From positions 1,414,501 through 1,478,500 of the forward strand of contig JAIUPT010000032.1 of assembly GCA_022315425.1 (NCBI GenBank): a stretch of 64,000 bases of DNA, written 5' to 3'. This DNA is from Pseudevernia furfuracea (Eukaryota; Ascomycota; Lecanoromycetes; Lecanorales; Parmeliaceae). Both the position numbers and the translations under genes were made by a program. The stretch's first letter is position 1, and every line of letters begins with the position of its first letter. Of this stretch, positions 1 to 11,999 are shown piece after piece. A model generated the notes under the pieces. That model was not told where the DNA came from. It searched no databases and saw nothing but the letters and a program-made list of their open reading frames with translations.

Positions 1-2160
1 TATATAATCGAGTTCAGTCTGAAGCTATTCGTGATTATATACACGAATCACTCAGCAGCTCTCATTTCTAAGTAAACGACACTTAATATTATTAATACGA
101 ATAAGTTCAATCTTTGTCTAATTCGCGTCTCACAGTATTTATTGATCTTTAATCTTGAACTTCGTTATAAGATTAATAAGTTTAACGTCGTATCTAATAC
201 ACTATCTCGTTTATTATAAGCTTTCAGCACTTTATCTTTAAATTAGTCTAAGAGAGCACTCGATATCTTATATGATAACACGAAATATTAATCGAATTTT
301 TCGACGATTGTTATCGAGCTAGTAATAGTTTATCACGCTATCCTTATGAAAATGTTAAACGATTTTAAGCATCGACTGAGACTAGACTATGTTCAAGACT
401 CTTATTAAGAAAAGCTTCTTATTATGTTAAAGTCTTCTATAGTTATTCGAGCAGTGAGTTCTTTCGTAAAAGACGAATCTATTACTCAAGCAACAAACTC
501 TTTTGCAGAAGACGAATTTATTACTCAAGCAACAAACTCTTTTATAAAAGACGAATTTGTTACGTAAGTAGCGAACCCTTTCGTAGAAGCGAAGATTATA
601 TCTAATATATTATTTCGACTACGAGAGAGTTTTATTTATTATATTAACGATGAGAATATATAACGTCTTTACATATCGTTATTTATGAAATAAGAAATAT
701 TCGAGTAAACACATAATATGTCTAGTCATAAAGACTATCACAGATGTCATAATAGACTATCTTATATAATATTTATTCGATATTTATTTAAAAATCTTCG
801 TGCTTATATAGCGCACTATTTTATCTGTTAGCTTAATCAAATCAAAAAACATAAATCTTATAAATCTCTCGTTTTAGTTATCTTATCAGCGATCTCATTT
901 TATATTATAATAATGAATTTCGTCGTTATCTTATCTTCTATTAAGATAGAAAATAACTATTTACTTATTATTATATATAAGATCATTAAGCGAAATCTTT
1001 TAATATTTAAATAAAAGACTTGATCTGCGTTATAATAAATCGAAGTAATACTTCGTACGTTATTATAATATAACTGAGACGTATTAAGAAGTATTATTAG
1101 TTATAGAGATACTCGCTTTATATTAGTCTTTTAAAAAGAAATCTTTGTTAAGCTAAGCGTCAAGTTTTTAACGTTTATTATCTATTATTTTTAAATAAAC
1201 GATTAGTTCGAGAGAATTAATTAAACGATAAAAGTTATATTAAGATTTTATCTTATTATTAACCTCGAGATCGACTTTAACGAGATCTTATTATATATTT
1301 AATTCATTATTAATAACTCTCTTAGTAGTGTTATCGATATAACTCTTAACGAGCTATATTACGAGTTTAGAATCAACGACGTTATTAATATATTACTTGC
1401 TGATCTCTTAGATCTGTTTAAGAAAGTCTTTTATAAGCTTCGCTTAGTCAAAAGAGAGGAGACAGATAACGTTATAATCTTTATATCTATTATTATAAAA
1501 GCGAGATACGATTTAAAGCATTTAAAGATTAATCTCAAGAAGGGCGATAAAGCCTTTCTTAGATTATATAATAAATATTTTATTTTCGATCTCTCTAATC
1601 GCAAGCTTTCTTAATAACGTATAAGTCTCTTTAAGATCTTAACTAAGATTAATTATCTAACGTATCGATTACAGCTATCGTCGATTATAAAGATTTATTC
1701 AGTAATCTTCGTCGCTTAATTAAAATTATCGACTATTATCGTAATAGACTTAGACTCGTATAGAAGAAGCATTAATATCGAATCTTTATTAGTGTTTAAC
1801 GAGAGAAACGAAGTTGAGAAAGATAAACTTAAGAGAATAAAGAGCAAGCGATTAAAACGTAACGAAAAGCTCGAGTATTTGATAAAGTAAAAGAACTAAG
1901 ACAATAAGTATAACGTATAATACTCGATTAACGATTTACTTAAGATAATAAATCTCGTTAACGACTACGAAAGCAAGTAGGCCCTTGTTTCGGCTACTAA
2001 AAGACGAAGAGAAAAGAATACTAAGATTATATAAGTACTCAAGCAACTTAAGTAAGCTTCGTCGTTAAAGTCTTTATATGATGTTAGAAATACGTCTATA
2101 TCACAGCCGCTCTCGCAACTACTCGAGTAAGCTTCGTAATCGTCAAAGCGAGAACGAGGG
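1..2160 (+). mobile_element. RIP-degraded Ty3/gypsy chromovirus, 3' part of pol (left end outside window)
   Basis: No ORF survives, but reading the plus strand through stops gives the 3' part of a Ty3/gypsy polyprotein. The end of the integrase core is near 1,150-1,350 (motifs INQTIKVILRFYL and INNSLSSV). The integrase C-terminal region is near 1,500-1,700 (KARYDLKHLKINLKKGDKAF, then LSNRKLS). A chromodomain is near 1,800-1,980 (LEYLIK.KN..NKYNV.YSINDL, with Trp codons turned into stops). Gag, protease and RT would lie to the left of the window. The TpA-rich composition and Trp/Gln-to-stop changes fit RIP. The family call is strong. The exact 3' boundary near 2,160 is inferred from a purine-rich tract (cgagaacgagggagg). 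Confidence 0.85.
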
Positions 2161-2164
2161 AGGT

Positions 2165-2417
2165 CGCGAAAGACTTTATGAAGTCTTTTACGAATTCAAC
2201 TTAATTTTGATTTGCATATTTTGCATATTTTGCTTATATGCTAACTATTAGCGAGAACGCTGACTTTGTTTTTCTTTGTTGACATTTGATATGTAATTCT
2301 GCGAAAGTCTTTCGCAGAACGCACTTTTCTTGCTTCTTGCTTTCGTCTAGAGAGTCTAGATCAAGTATGTACTAGCTTCTTCAGCATACACTTAGACAGA
2401 TTTCTAGAATAACAATA
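2165..2417 (+). repeat. Candidate 3' LTR of the plus-strand gypsy element
   Basis: This non-coding stretch follows the purine-rich tract that ends the gypsy pol region and ends at an AACA. It is somewhat less AT-rich than its flanks and contains short palindromes such as tctagagagtctaga. Its position is right for a 3' LTR. No second copy is in the window to prove it, because the 5' LTR would lie off the left edge. Confidence 0.35.
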
Positions 2418-3871
2418 AATCATCTTTCTTTCACATTATGACACTATTCTTAATAACATTATTACTTATTATTATTTTATAACTAAGTTAAAATATCTAT
2501 TAAGTCGAAATTCGAAGCGTTTGTTTCGACTCTAATTAAAAGTTTAAGATTAAAGTAATATAAGAGAGACGTTTATATAAAGATGTTATAAAGCTTATAA
2601 AATATCTTCTTCGCCTTAATAGATCAATTAAAAGATTTTATCTTAATTCTCTTAATACTTCTCTTAAGTAAGTTTATAAGTAATTTAATAATTTAAGAGT
2701 AATAATAAATAAATCTTCGATAGAAATTTACGAAGCTTAAAAAGATCTATATCTTGTAAAAGAACTTAGATCTCGATTACTTCTAAATTGCTTTCATTTT
2801 ACGCTTATTTATTATAACGTTATTAATAAATATTACGAAATCTAAAAATTTAACTTTTGTGATAAAGAACTTATATTTCTTTAAACTTATATATAAACTA
2901 AAACGTCTTAATCTCTTAAGCACTTATTTAATATAATTTAAATATTCTTTTTACGAATTAAAATAAAATAATAATATAAAAATTGTTAATTAGACTCGTT
3001 AACGACTTATTAATATAAGTTTAAAAGGTTATAGAGGCGTTGATTAGATCAAATAACATTATTAGATACTTAAAGAGATTATAACACGTACGAAACGCAG
3101 TCTTTTATTTATTATTCTTACGAATTCAAATACGATAATACGCATCTTTAAGATTTAATTTTATAAATTTCTTAACTTTATTTAGACGATTAGAGTCTTA
3201 CTAATCAAAGATAAAGAATAACGATTAGACTTTATCGTAACTTTATTTAATTTTCGATAGTCAATATATAGTTATAAGTTGTTATCTTTCTTTAATACGA
3301 AAAGAATAAGAGACTCTACTAAGCTCGTTAAGATATCGTTTAGATATATTCTTAATATCGCTAACTCGATATTAAATAAATTATATAATAAATCGAATAA
3401 AGATTTCGCTATAATCTTAATAATATGATTACGTTCTTCGTGCGACGAGAGTCGATCGATTTCTTTGATTAAGAATACGTCTTTATATTCGCGTAACTTC
3501 TTTAACAATTTTGAGATAATATCTACGATTATAATATATTCGCTTAAGCTTCGTCGATATAATAATTTCTTATCGACGTATTGAAAATATCTATAATAAT
3601 TAATATATATATTAACTTTTCTTTCTTTAATGCGTTAATAAAATTCTAAGATTAAAATATCTTATACGTATACGTATCGATATTAAAGCGTTAATTTCTC
3701 TAAGTAATGTTAATTAAGATATCTTTATCTATTAATACTAATAGTCTTAATATAAAAAATAAATTATCTTCTTTTACGATAATATAAAAGATAGTATACG
3801 AAAATCGCTTTATATAACTGTAATTATCTTATAATTTATAATATATAAGATAAGCGATATAATAAAGATCG

Positions 3872-4206
3872 TATTAACCCCGCGAGAGGCAAAGGTCGCA
3901 GCGCGATGACTAATCTCGATTGATCTTTTAGAATAGTTCTCGCTGACTAAGGAGTAGTTATATAATAGACAATAATAGAAGTAACAACAAGTACTTCAAG
4001 AAGACACACGAATTCGTACGAATAGACTAAAGAACGCAGTGTAATAGAAAGACTATACAATAAAAAGACGCGATAAGAAAGAATAGCGAGAGTTTTTACT
4101 TTGTTTCGACTAGTCGAAGAAAGATTTCTCTTATAATATAGTCTAAGCAGTAGCCCGTAATTACTCTTCGTAGCTTAAGTAGACACGAGTATAAAATCAA
4201 AACAAA
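3872..4206 (+). repeat. Solo LTR, same family as 5844-6179, inverted
   Basis: This roughly 335-bp segment is the diverged reverse complement of 5844-6179 along its whole length. Shared blocks include the CGAATTCGTACGAATAGA region and the TTTCGACTAGTCGAAGAAA palindrome. It begins TATTAAC, where the other copy has TGTTAATAAC (TG to TA by RIP). It is flanked by a short direct repeat: AAGATCGTATTA occurs at 3865-3876 and again at 4205-4216. That marks it as an independent insertion (target duplication GATCG or slightly longer, depending on the exact LTR end). It sits between the gag knuckle and RT of the minus-strand gypsy relic. Confidence 0.8.
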
Positions 4207-5843
4207 GATCGTATTATTATTTATTTATTTAATACTTAATAAAGACGCTTTAACTTATTCGAGATTATATTCGAAAGTAAAGCGTTAATTAATTATATTA
4301 ACTTTAATCTCGTTATTAAATTATATCGAAGTCGATATTAAAATTATCTCTTAATCTTCTATAATTACTTTTTCTTAAAAAATTATATTAAGCGTCGAAA
4401 TAACTTTTTATTTTATTCTTATCATTAAAAAGTCTTTAATAAGAGTCTTTCTTTTTTTGACGAAGATAACTCGATAATATAAGTATTAATATTTTCGATA
4501 TTATTAATAGATATACGATTAACGTCGTCTATTTTAAATTATAGATATTTATTTACGTAATATCTCTTCTTATAATAATTATAATATTAGATTATCTTTA
4601 AATACTCTTTACTTTTCGACGTCTTATCTCGAGATTCGTCTTTATTCGAGCGACGCGAAGTATTTGTTTTCTTATTCTTACGAGATTGCGTCGCTTATTT
4701 ATTATTCTTAAATTTATTCTTCTTCTCGTTTTCTTTATTTCTTCTTTAATTCGTATTCGAGTCGATATTATTTATATCTCGTCTATTATATATAAAGCGT
4801 ATGTTAATTCTCTTTTTAATATTCTTTAAACGAGTAATCTAAGCGATTAGATCGTCTCACGTTAAGACTATTTATCTTATATAAGTAATATTATCTTAAA
4901 GCTTTAAAAGAAGTCTAGTTATTAACGTCGTAACTCTTTAAGTTTCGTTAGACGATAATAATTATATCTCAAGATTAAAAAGATAGACTTCGAATTAATT
5001 TATTAATTAAGAAGATCTCTATCGCGCATTTATATAGATTATATTTATTTTTAATTATTTATTAATTAAGTTTCATATCTTATTAAGTAGATATAAAACG
5101 AAGTAATCTTAATTATTTATATCAATCGAGTTCGTTTCTCATTTATTATATTATTACTTTTTAAAATCTCTCGTTAAGAATTATATATATTAAAAAATCT
5201 TATTATAATCGTTTAATAAATACGCTAAAACATTTATAAACGCAACTTTGACGTCTTATATTTAATTACGATACTCTTATTTTGACTTATCGTGATAATT
5301 TGATAAATTCTTTAATTTAGTATTACGTCGTTTTATATCACGTATTAATTCGATTTCTAAATAACGTTTCGACTTTAATCGAGTATTAAAAGAGCCACGA
5401 CGAGCATCTAACGAGTTCGATTCGACGTTATCTTAATCTCGTTTATTTCGTAATTTTTTTCGTTTTAAAGTATTAATCTTCTTATTAATATTATTTAATT
5501 ATCGTCTTTTAAATAATTAATCTCGACGTTAAGTAGTCTAAGTTAATCGCTTATTTAAATTAAGATCGATAACGTCGTCTTTTAAAATAAGTGTCGACTA
5601 TCTTTAATTCTCGAGTTTTATATTAAATATATAATCTAATTCGTCTAAGTTTACTATCTATAACTATTCTTTAAATATAATTTACGAGTTAAACGATTCG
5701 ATCTTATTTTCAATACGTTACGATTGCGATCGTATAATTATTATTATATTAAGTTCGAATCGCTATCTCTCGATAAAAAGAAGAATTAAAATTATTAAAT
5801 TAATTTATATAATAGAAGTATATAAGATAGATTAGAATTATTT

Positions 5844-6179
5844 TGATTTGATTTTATACTCGTGTCTACTCAAGCTACGAAGAGTAATTACGAGCTACTG
5901 CTTAGACTATATTATAAGAGAAACCTTTCTTCGACTAGTCGAAATAGAATAAAAACTCTCGTTATTCTTTCTTATCGTATCTTCTTGTCGTATAGTCTTT
6001 CTATCACACTACGTTCTCTAATCTATTCGTACGAATTCGTGTGTCTTCTTGAAGTACTTGTTGCTGCTTCTATTATTATCTATTATATAACTACTTCTTA
6101 GTCAGCGAGAACTGTTTTAAAAGGTCAATCGAGATTAGTTATCGCGCTGCGGCCTTTGCCCCTCGCGAAGTTATTAACA
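5844..6179 (-). repeat. 5' LTR of the minus-strand gypsy element
   Basis: In minus orientation this starts TGTTAATAAC at 6179 and ends near ATCAAATCA at 5844, about 336 bp. The inverted copy at 3872-4206 confirms both ends. It lies upstream of the gag relic in the right orientation for a 5' LTR. An open stretch of 79 codons on the plus strand (5862-6101) is only a by-product of AT-rich LTR sequence. Confidence 0.75.
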
Positions 6180-6189
6180 TCTCTCTTAG

Positions 6190-9100
6190 ATTAGCTGTCT
6201 TAGTCTTCTTTAGAAAAGTTTGTCTCTCGCTTTTTAGTCTTAAACAGAATAGAAGAACGTGTCTAATATTCTATTTTCTTTAGTCACACTCGTATACGAA
6301 AGAGAGTATCTTAGAGACTTTACATATATATAAAAATTGTGTTAAATCAATCTTCTCTATTCGTAGCTGAGTTAGAGCGAAGCTCTTTACTTTTGTTAGA
6401 TCTTTATAAAGAGATCTCTTATTTGATTATAGATCTTCTCTTTGTGCGGAGCTACGTCGTTCTTCTAAAATCTTAGTCTGATATTAAGCTTATACTGCTT
6501 CTCAGACTGCTTTCTATTAGTCTTTAATAAGATCTCTAATTCTTCTTGATATTCTTTCTTCGTCAGATATCTATAGAGAGTCTCAATTTTCGAGTCGAAG
6601 CGTTTTTAGAGCTCACTCTTCTTTATCTTCTGTTGAGATCTAGAGAATTACTCGTCTTTTATCTCGTTTCTCTCTTAACTTTCTTCGAATTCTCGCATTT
6701 TCTAGCTTCGTAACGAGATAACTGTCTTTAAGTGCTTGATTTCGAAGTACTGCTTAATTTATCGTGATCTAAAGAGAGAGAATCTCTATCTTCGCTTCGA
6801 CGACTCTCTTATTAATGACTTTATATACTTCGATTACTCTTCGCAGATATTTATTCTATATAGTCTCTAGAATCTTAACGTGAGATCGCTTGTTATTTCG
6901 AAGATTTCGTGATATGTGTCACGTTGCTGCTGCGTATATTATCGCTAATCGTACGATAGAGTTATACACTTATCTTGCTTTGTTTAATGTGACGTCTCAT
7001 ATTGAGACTGCAGTTATTGATAGTGCTCTGCATTGCGATTTTATCTTGATCTTGACTTCTCTAATATGAGATCCTTAACGAAGTTTGTCATCGATCTGCA
7101 GTTCTAACACGCGAATACTAGTCTTTGACTTTGTCGTTACAGAGTCTAGGTCGACGCTGACTCTCATATTGAACTTTTCTGAACTCCTTATCAGATGAAT
7201 TAGCTCGTATTTCTTTGACGCGAACGTCGCTTCATGAGTCCCTGCTCATTACAGACAGATTTCGTGTGCTTTTTTAAGAGTCTCGCAGTTTGCCTCAGTG
7301 CTCTTCTCATATGTCAGCAGATAAATATCGTCAACGAATTCTTTTACTTGCAGTTTCAACTTGATCTTCGCACATCTCTCAATCAAGAAAGCGTTGAAGA
7401 ATAAGAAAAGAATAGACGACATCGAAGATCCCTGTGAGATCCCCGTCTCTGTAGACTTCAGTCTGCTTGTTATTCTTTCTAGAGTGAGAGAGGTTTCTCT
7501 GTCAGTAAGAAAGCTTCTTATTCAGTTCACAATCAGCTTCGAAATCCCCTTCTGTCTAAGATTGTGAAGCAGACGATGATAAGAGACGTTATCGAAAGTC
7601 TCTGTTATATCTAGTGAGAGAAGACTAACAACTTTATTCTTCTCACAATCTCAGACTGTGTGCACTGCATCTATTATCGTTTTTAAAACTGTCTTCGTAG
7701 ATCTCTTTCTTCTAACTCTTATCTATTTTAACGAGAGAAGATCATTATCTTCTGCGCAGTCACTAAGTCTGCGCGCAATTACTGTCTTTAGTGTCTTTCT
7801 CAGTGTACTTAAGAGTGTTATTAATCTATACGACTTCGATTCGAAGTAGTTCTTCTTCTTTGACTTTCTTAACATAATAATATTAGTCTTATAAAACTTC
7901 TTAGAGTGATAGTTCACGTCTACGCATATTTAAAATAAGTGTTTAAACTTAAAGAGTAGCTTCTCTGTAACTAGTCTTAGAAAGCGATTTGATAGATTAT
8001 CTATTTCTAAAGCTTTATCTGATTTTGATTTAAAGATAGTCTTACGTATCTCTTTCTTCGTGATCTAATTACTTATTAATAGCGAAGAAGAATAGATTGC
8101 TTTTAGAATATCGAAGATATCTGTCTGAGAGAGAGAAGAAAAGAAAGTCTTTCTTAGAATATTAACTTTTTCTTTAAACGTAGTGACTAGACTCTTCTCT
8201 ATTCTTCTTATTGACGAAAACTTCGATAGAGACTTAAGACATATGTTATCGTTTCTCGCTCAGCTGACTATGTCTTAAACCTCTTTAGATGATTACGTCA
8301 TCTCGTACATTTTCTTACGAAAGTGAAGAGTCTTGATCTTACTTATTATCTTATCTCTCTTCTTGAGTGTCGCTCTTTATATATACTCTGCGTGCTCGTT
8401 ACGACTAACTCGATATTGAGATATCTTAGTCTTCGTTTTCTTTATTACTAGACTGCACTCTTCGTCTCAAAATAACTTATCTTTTTTTAACGACTTAGTT
8501 CACGATATTATATTCTTTATTATCTTATCAAGTTCTCTATAGAGCAGACTAACATAGTTATCGATCTGCTTCGAATTTGTTAAAGAGTCTAATGAGAGTG
8601 TCGCGTCTAGTACTTAAGCTTCTTTAACTATCTCTTCTAATTTTGTTATCTTTTAAGCACGACGTCGCTGTTTCGAGACGCTCTTCGTTATTAGATCGAG
8701 CTTCGTGAGTATTAAAAGATAATTCGAGTTATGCTGCAGATTCGATTTTACTTAATAACGAATTATTATCTTCGTTGTTTCTAAAGTAATAAAGACTAGA
8801 TCGATCGCACTCTTTTATTCTCGAGATCTTCACGTTACTATTTTCTTTAATAGAGTTAGATTTATTCTTCTCTCTATAATTACTATAATTAGATCGTTCG
8901 TCTCTTTATAATACGAGAATCTATTAGAGTTATTTTAACTAAAATAATATAGATTGAAGTCCTCGAGCAAGAGATACTTCTCAGACTTCTATAAAAGTTC
9001 TAGAATCTGTAATAGACTAGAGAGGTTCTCTATCGAGGATAGCGATGGGCTCGAATTGTAAATATTGTGAATTGAGAGTCTCTCGATTCGATTCGCTTCC

Positions 9101-11250
9101 TCTTCCTGTCTGAGTCGAATTCTCAACGTACTTATATTCTTTGTCACGAACTTCATATCTCAGTTCTTCGAATTCAGTCTCTTATTGATATAAAAGCACA
9201 CTCTCGTATTCTTCCTCGAGCGATGTATTAGATGAAATTAATTAGTCTCTAAGTTGTATAAGAATTCTATGTGCGAGTTGAAGCTTGATTCTTGAATCGC
9301 AAGTACGTTAGTATCTTGAATCCCTGCGTTTACTAGCAAGGTAGTTATTGTTCTCAATTTATTTCTTATATTATATTACAAGATTCTCAGCGTCGCGATA
9401 TTCTTCATAAATTATCGTTGTCTGACATCTCTATATCTTCTTAATTTGTAATTACTTCTACTTGCTATGCTGACTATATAACACTTATCATCTCTTTTAA
9501 CGTTAAGTTATACGTTATCTTCTTAGAGACGAAGATCTCGTTAATAGAGCTTCTCTGTTAAGAAGAAGATTACGTAATCTTTTCGAGAGTATTCGATGTT
9601 ACGATTATCTGTTGTCTTAGCGCTTCAACGATAATAGAGAATTAAAAGCGTGTCGTTGATCTTTTTACTCTTTGCTTGTCTCTCTATATACTCTAACTTC
9701 TTCTCTAAGTCTTTGACGTCTTTCTCAACTCGATTATCTTTAAAACTATCTTTCTCTTCTTCTTTGAGTCTATTAGTATAAATTCGTTATCTCTTTTTAA
9801 AAATGTCGAAGATAATCTCTTTCTTAGCGGCTTATACAGTAGAGACTTAGTCGCTATTCTCTAACGCGTTCTCTGAGCTTCTCTAATTCTTATTAAGTAT
9901 ATCTTCTTATACGCTGCGTGATCTATGCTCTCGTAGTCAACGCAGATCTTTGACGTCTCTGACGTCTTCTTCTGATGACTGCGTGTGTTATAATCTTAAC
10001 TATATTCTGCGCAGCGCGTAGGGTTTGAGCACTTTCTAATTATATGTCTCTATTTCTAACAGTTATAACACTGCATAGCTGTTATTATCTGATCAAATCT
10101 TTTCACTCTCTTTATCTCACTTGTCTCGATTAGATACTTTTTAATAAGATCGTTAGTTATCTCCGTCGTCGCGACGTACAGCATCAAAGAGAAGTATAGC
10201 TTTCTTTCTCTTTCTACTGTCGCGTCAACGTCGTAACATTATCGTGCCTTGACTATCTCGAGTTTTAAATGCAGACTTCGATTCTCTATCTCTATTCTTT
10301 TCTTGATAACAGTCTAATTGTCTGTATCGAATTTCGAAATCCTTATCCCGTGGATCATTACTGAGAAGAACTTTCTCACTATCACTGTCGAGTCATATAT
10401 CTCTGACACTCACCTCGTGTCTTTCTTGAGGGCCTTTTTGACCTCTTGCGTAGTCGTCTGCAGTAATAGATTTCCGCTTCGAAGCCTATTTATTGTAACG
10501 ATCTATCCTAACGAGATATGCTTCTATTTATTCTTGAAGGCGACGAGAATTCTCTCGCTCTTTATCTTCTTTATTGTCACCCTTTTCTCCTCTCTATATA
10601 TAATTATTAAGATCTAACGCTTCTTTCTCGTATTCTCGATCTCGAACGATATTAGACGTGAGACTAATTCCGTTACTTCGTTTGCTGCTAATTCGAACGA
10701 GTTTCTCTGTGCTTAGCTTTCTACTGAGGATCTATTTCGCGTGAAAGTACTTTCTTAGCTATCGTAGCCCTCTCGTGAGCTCTATTTTTTACTCTTTCTC
10801 TGACGTTCTCCGTTAGCTTTTTATATGTATACTTTGACCTGACCTATGCTTCTCTGGAGCATCTTTCAAGTTGACGCGTTTAGATCCTCGTACGACGTGT
10901 TTTTTATGGCCTCTAGGGTCGCAATAGTCGCAGTTATCTGTTTCTTCGCGTTTTTCACGTGTAGACTTGCTCTTCGTTCGTTGCTATTTGTTAGTGACGA
11001 CGATATTCTTTTCGTCGCGTCCCCGTGTCCCTCTCCTTCTTCGCCTTCGCGTTGACGACGCTCCTCTCTCTCATCGGCAGCATAGCCTACTGCTATTGCC
11101 CCAGTTGTCTCCTTCTTGCGTTTCTCAAACGCTTCGCTATCTATTATTTTTCGACTTATCTCGTTTTCGAAGAATTAGTCGAGTCTCTTTAAAGACTCAT
11201 AAAGTAATATATAATTACTTCGAAGTCGAAATTCTTAAAAGCATTAATAT
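6190..11250 (-). mobile_element. RIP-degraded non-LTR retrotransposon (LINE, Tad-like), nearly full length
   Basis: On the minus strand, in order: an ORF1/gag-like region with a zinc knuckle near 10,080-9,960 (CYNC....H....C, then a second HTRSHQKK finger region); an apurinic-type endonuclease near 9,350-8,860 (VLAIQESSFNSH, then LLEDFNLYY); reverse transcriptase near 7,917-7,100 (LITLLSTLRKTLKTVIARRL, then FVDDIYLLTYEKS at the catalytic centre, about 7,345-7,305); and a post-RT thumb region near 6,960-6,700 (IIYAAAT.HISRNLR). Long antisense ORFs on the plus strand (10,318-11,260 and 7,361-7,849) are shadows. Stops and frameshifts run throughout, so it is inactive. The outer ends are approximate. 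Confidence 0.85.
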
Positions 11251-11999
11251 CGATATATAAGATTCAATAAGAATTGAAATAGATATACTATATATACTAT
11301 ATATATCTTTATTAAGTTCACATTGCTATATAATCTTAGTCTATCTTATATACTTTTATAAAATACGCAGATTGCGATAATTATACGCTTTATATTTATA
11401 AACGATAATATTTGTAATATTATAAATAATATGAAGATTATAAATATTATTAATATTTATTATTTTCTTAAACTAAATCGAGATAAAAAGGTCGCTTATT
11501 TCGATATACTTGAACGCCGTTTTAAGCGCCTTTTGTACTAGAGCCCCTTGCTTACATTACGCTATCTGAACGATTAATACGCTTTTCTCACGCTCTCTCT
11601 CACTCTCTCTACGATTATATATAGACTTACGCGCTAGTTTATTATATCGAGTTAAGAAGTTTTTATATCTTCTTTTTAATTATCTTTATTACTTTATTAA
11701 GAGTTATTAAATTCTTAATATATAGTCGAATAGTATAAAGATAAGAAGAGAAAAGACGAGAAAAGAGAGAAAAAAGAATTAGACGTACACACTAAGATTC
11801 TTAAGCTACTTCAAACGTCTATAAACATGACCCTTCTTTCTCTCTTTATCTTTTTATCTTTTCGACTTACTTCTCTCTTCTTACTGTTATGCTTAAGAAC
11901 TTATCTCACTCGTTTTACGTATAGATAATCGTTTTAATTATTATTTACGATAACTCGTCGCAAAGTACTATTATATGCTTAAAAGTAAGACGCGAGCTT
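11251..11999. other. AT-rich non-coding spacer
   Basis: No coding relic was recognised here. The stretch holds alternating TA runs near 11,280-11,310 and a less AT-rich patch at 11,510-11,640 with CTCT repeats. The less AT-rich patch could be the former upstream region of the DUF3435-like gene that follows. Confidence 0.4.

Larger units (their letters stand above)
2470..6179 (-). mobile_element. RIP-degraded Ty3/gypsy element, truncated after RT
   Basis: On the minus strand this runs 5' LTR (6179-5844), gag with a CCHC knuckle near 4,540-4,600, then RT. The knuckle reads YYNYYKKRYYVNKY, with Cys codons TGT/TGC turned into TAT/TAC and the His codon into Tyr. RT starts near 3,508 (REYKDVFLIKEIDRLSS, then LFVLKKDNNL.LYIDYRKLN) and continues through MLFDLINAPITFQTYIN near 3,050 to FYRRF near 2,700 and RVETNASNF near 2,500. 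The sequence then stops abruptly around 2,470 against the neighbouring element. Connection, RNase H and integrase are therefore missing. A solo LTR of the same family interrupts the gag-RT interval at 3872-4206. The element is dead. Confidence 0.85.

Noticed and set aside
3872..6179. A DNA transposon with 335-bp terminal inverted repeats
   Set aside because: The interior encodes a gag-type zinc knuckle in line with the RT further left, and only the left arm has its own flanking direct repeat. An LTR plus an inverted solo LTR explains this better.
7361..11260. Several plus-strand open frames of 60-100 codons
   Set aside because: They lie antisense to the recognisable LINE domains on the minus strand and have no family features.
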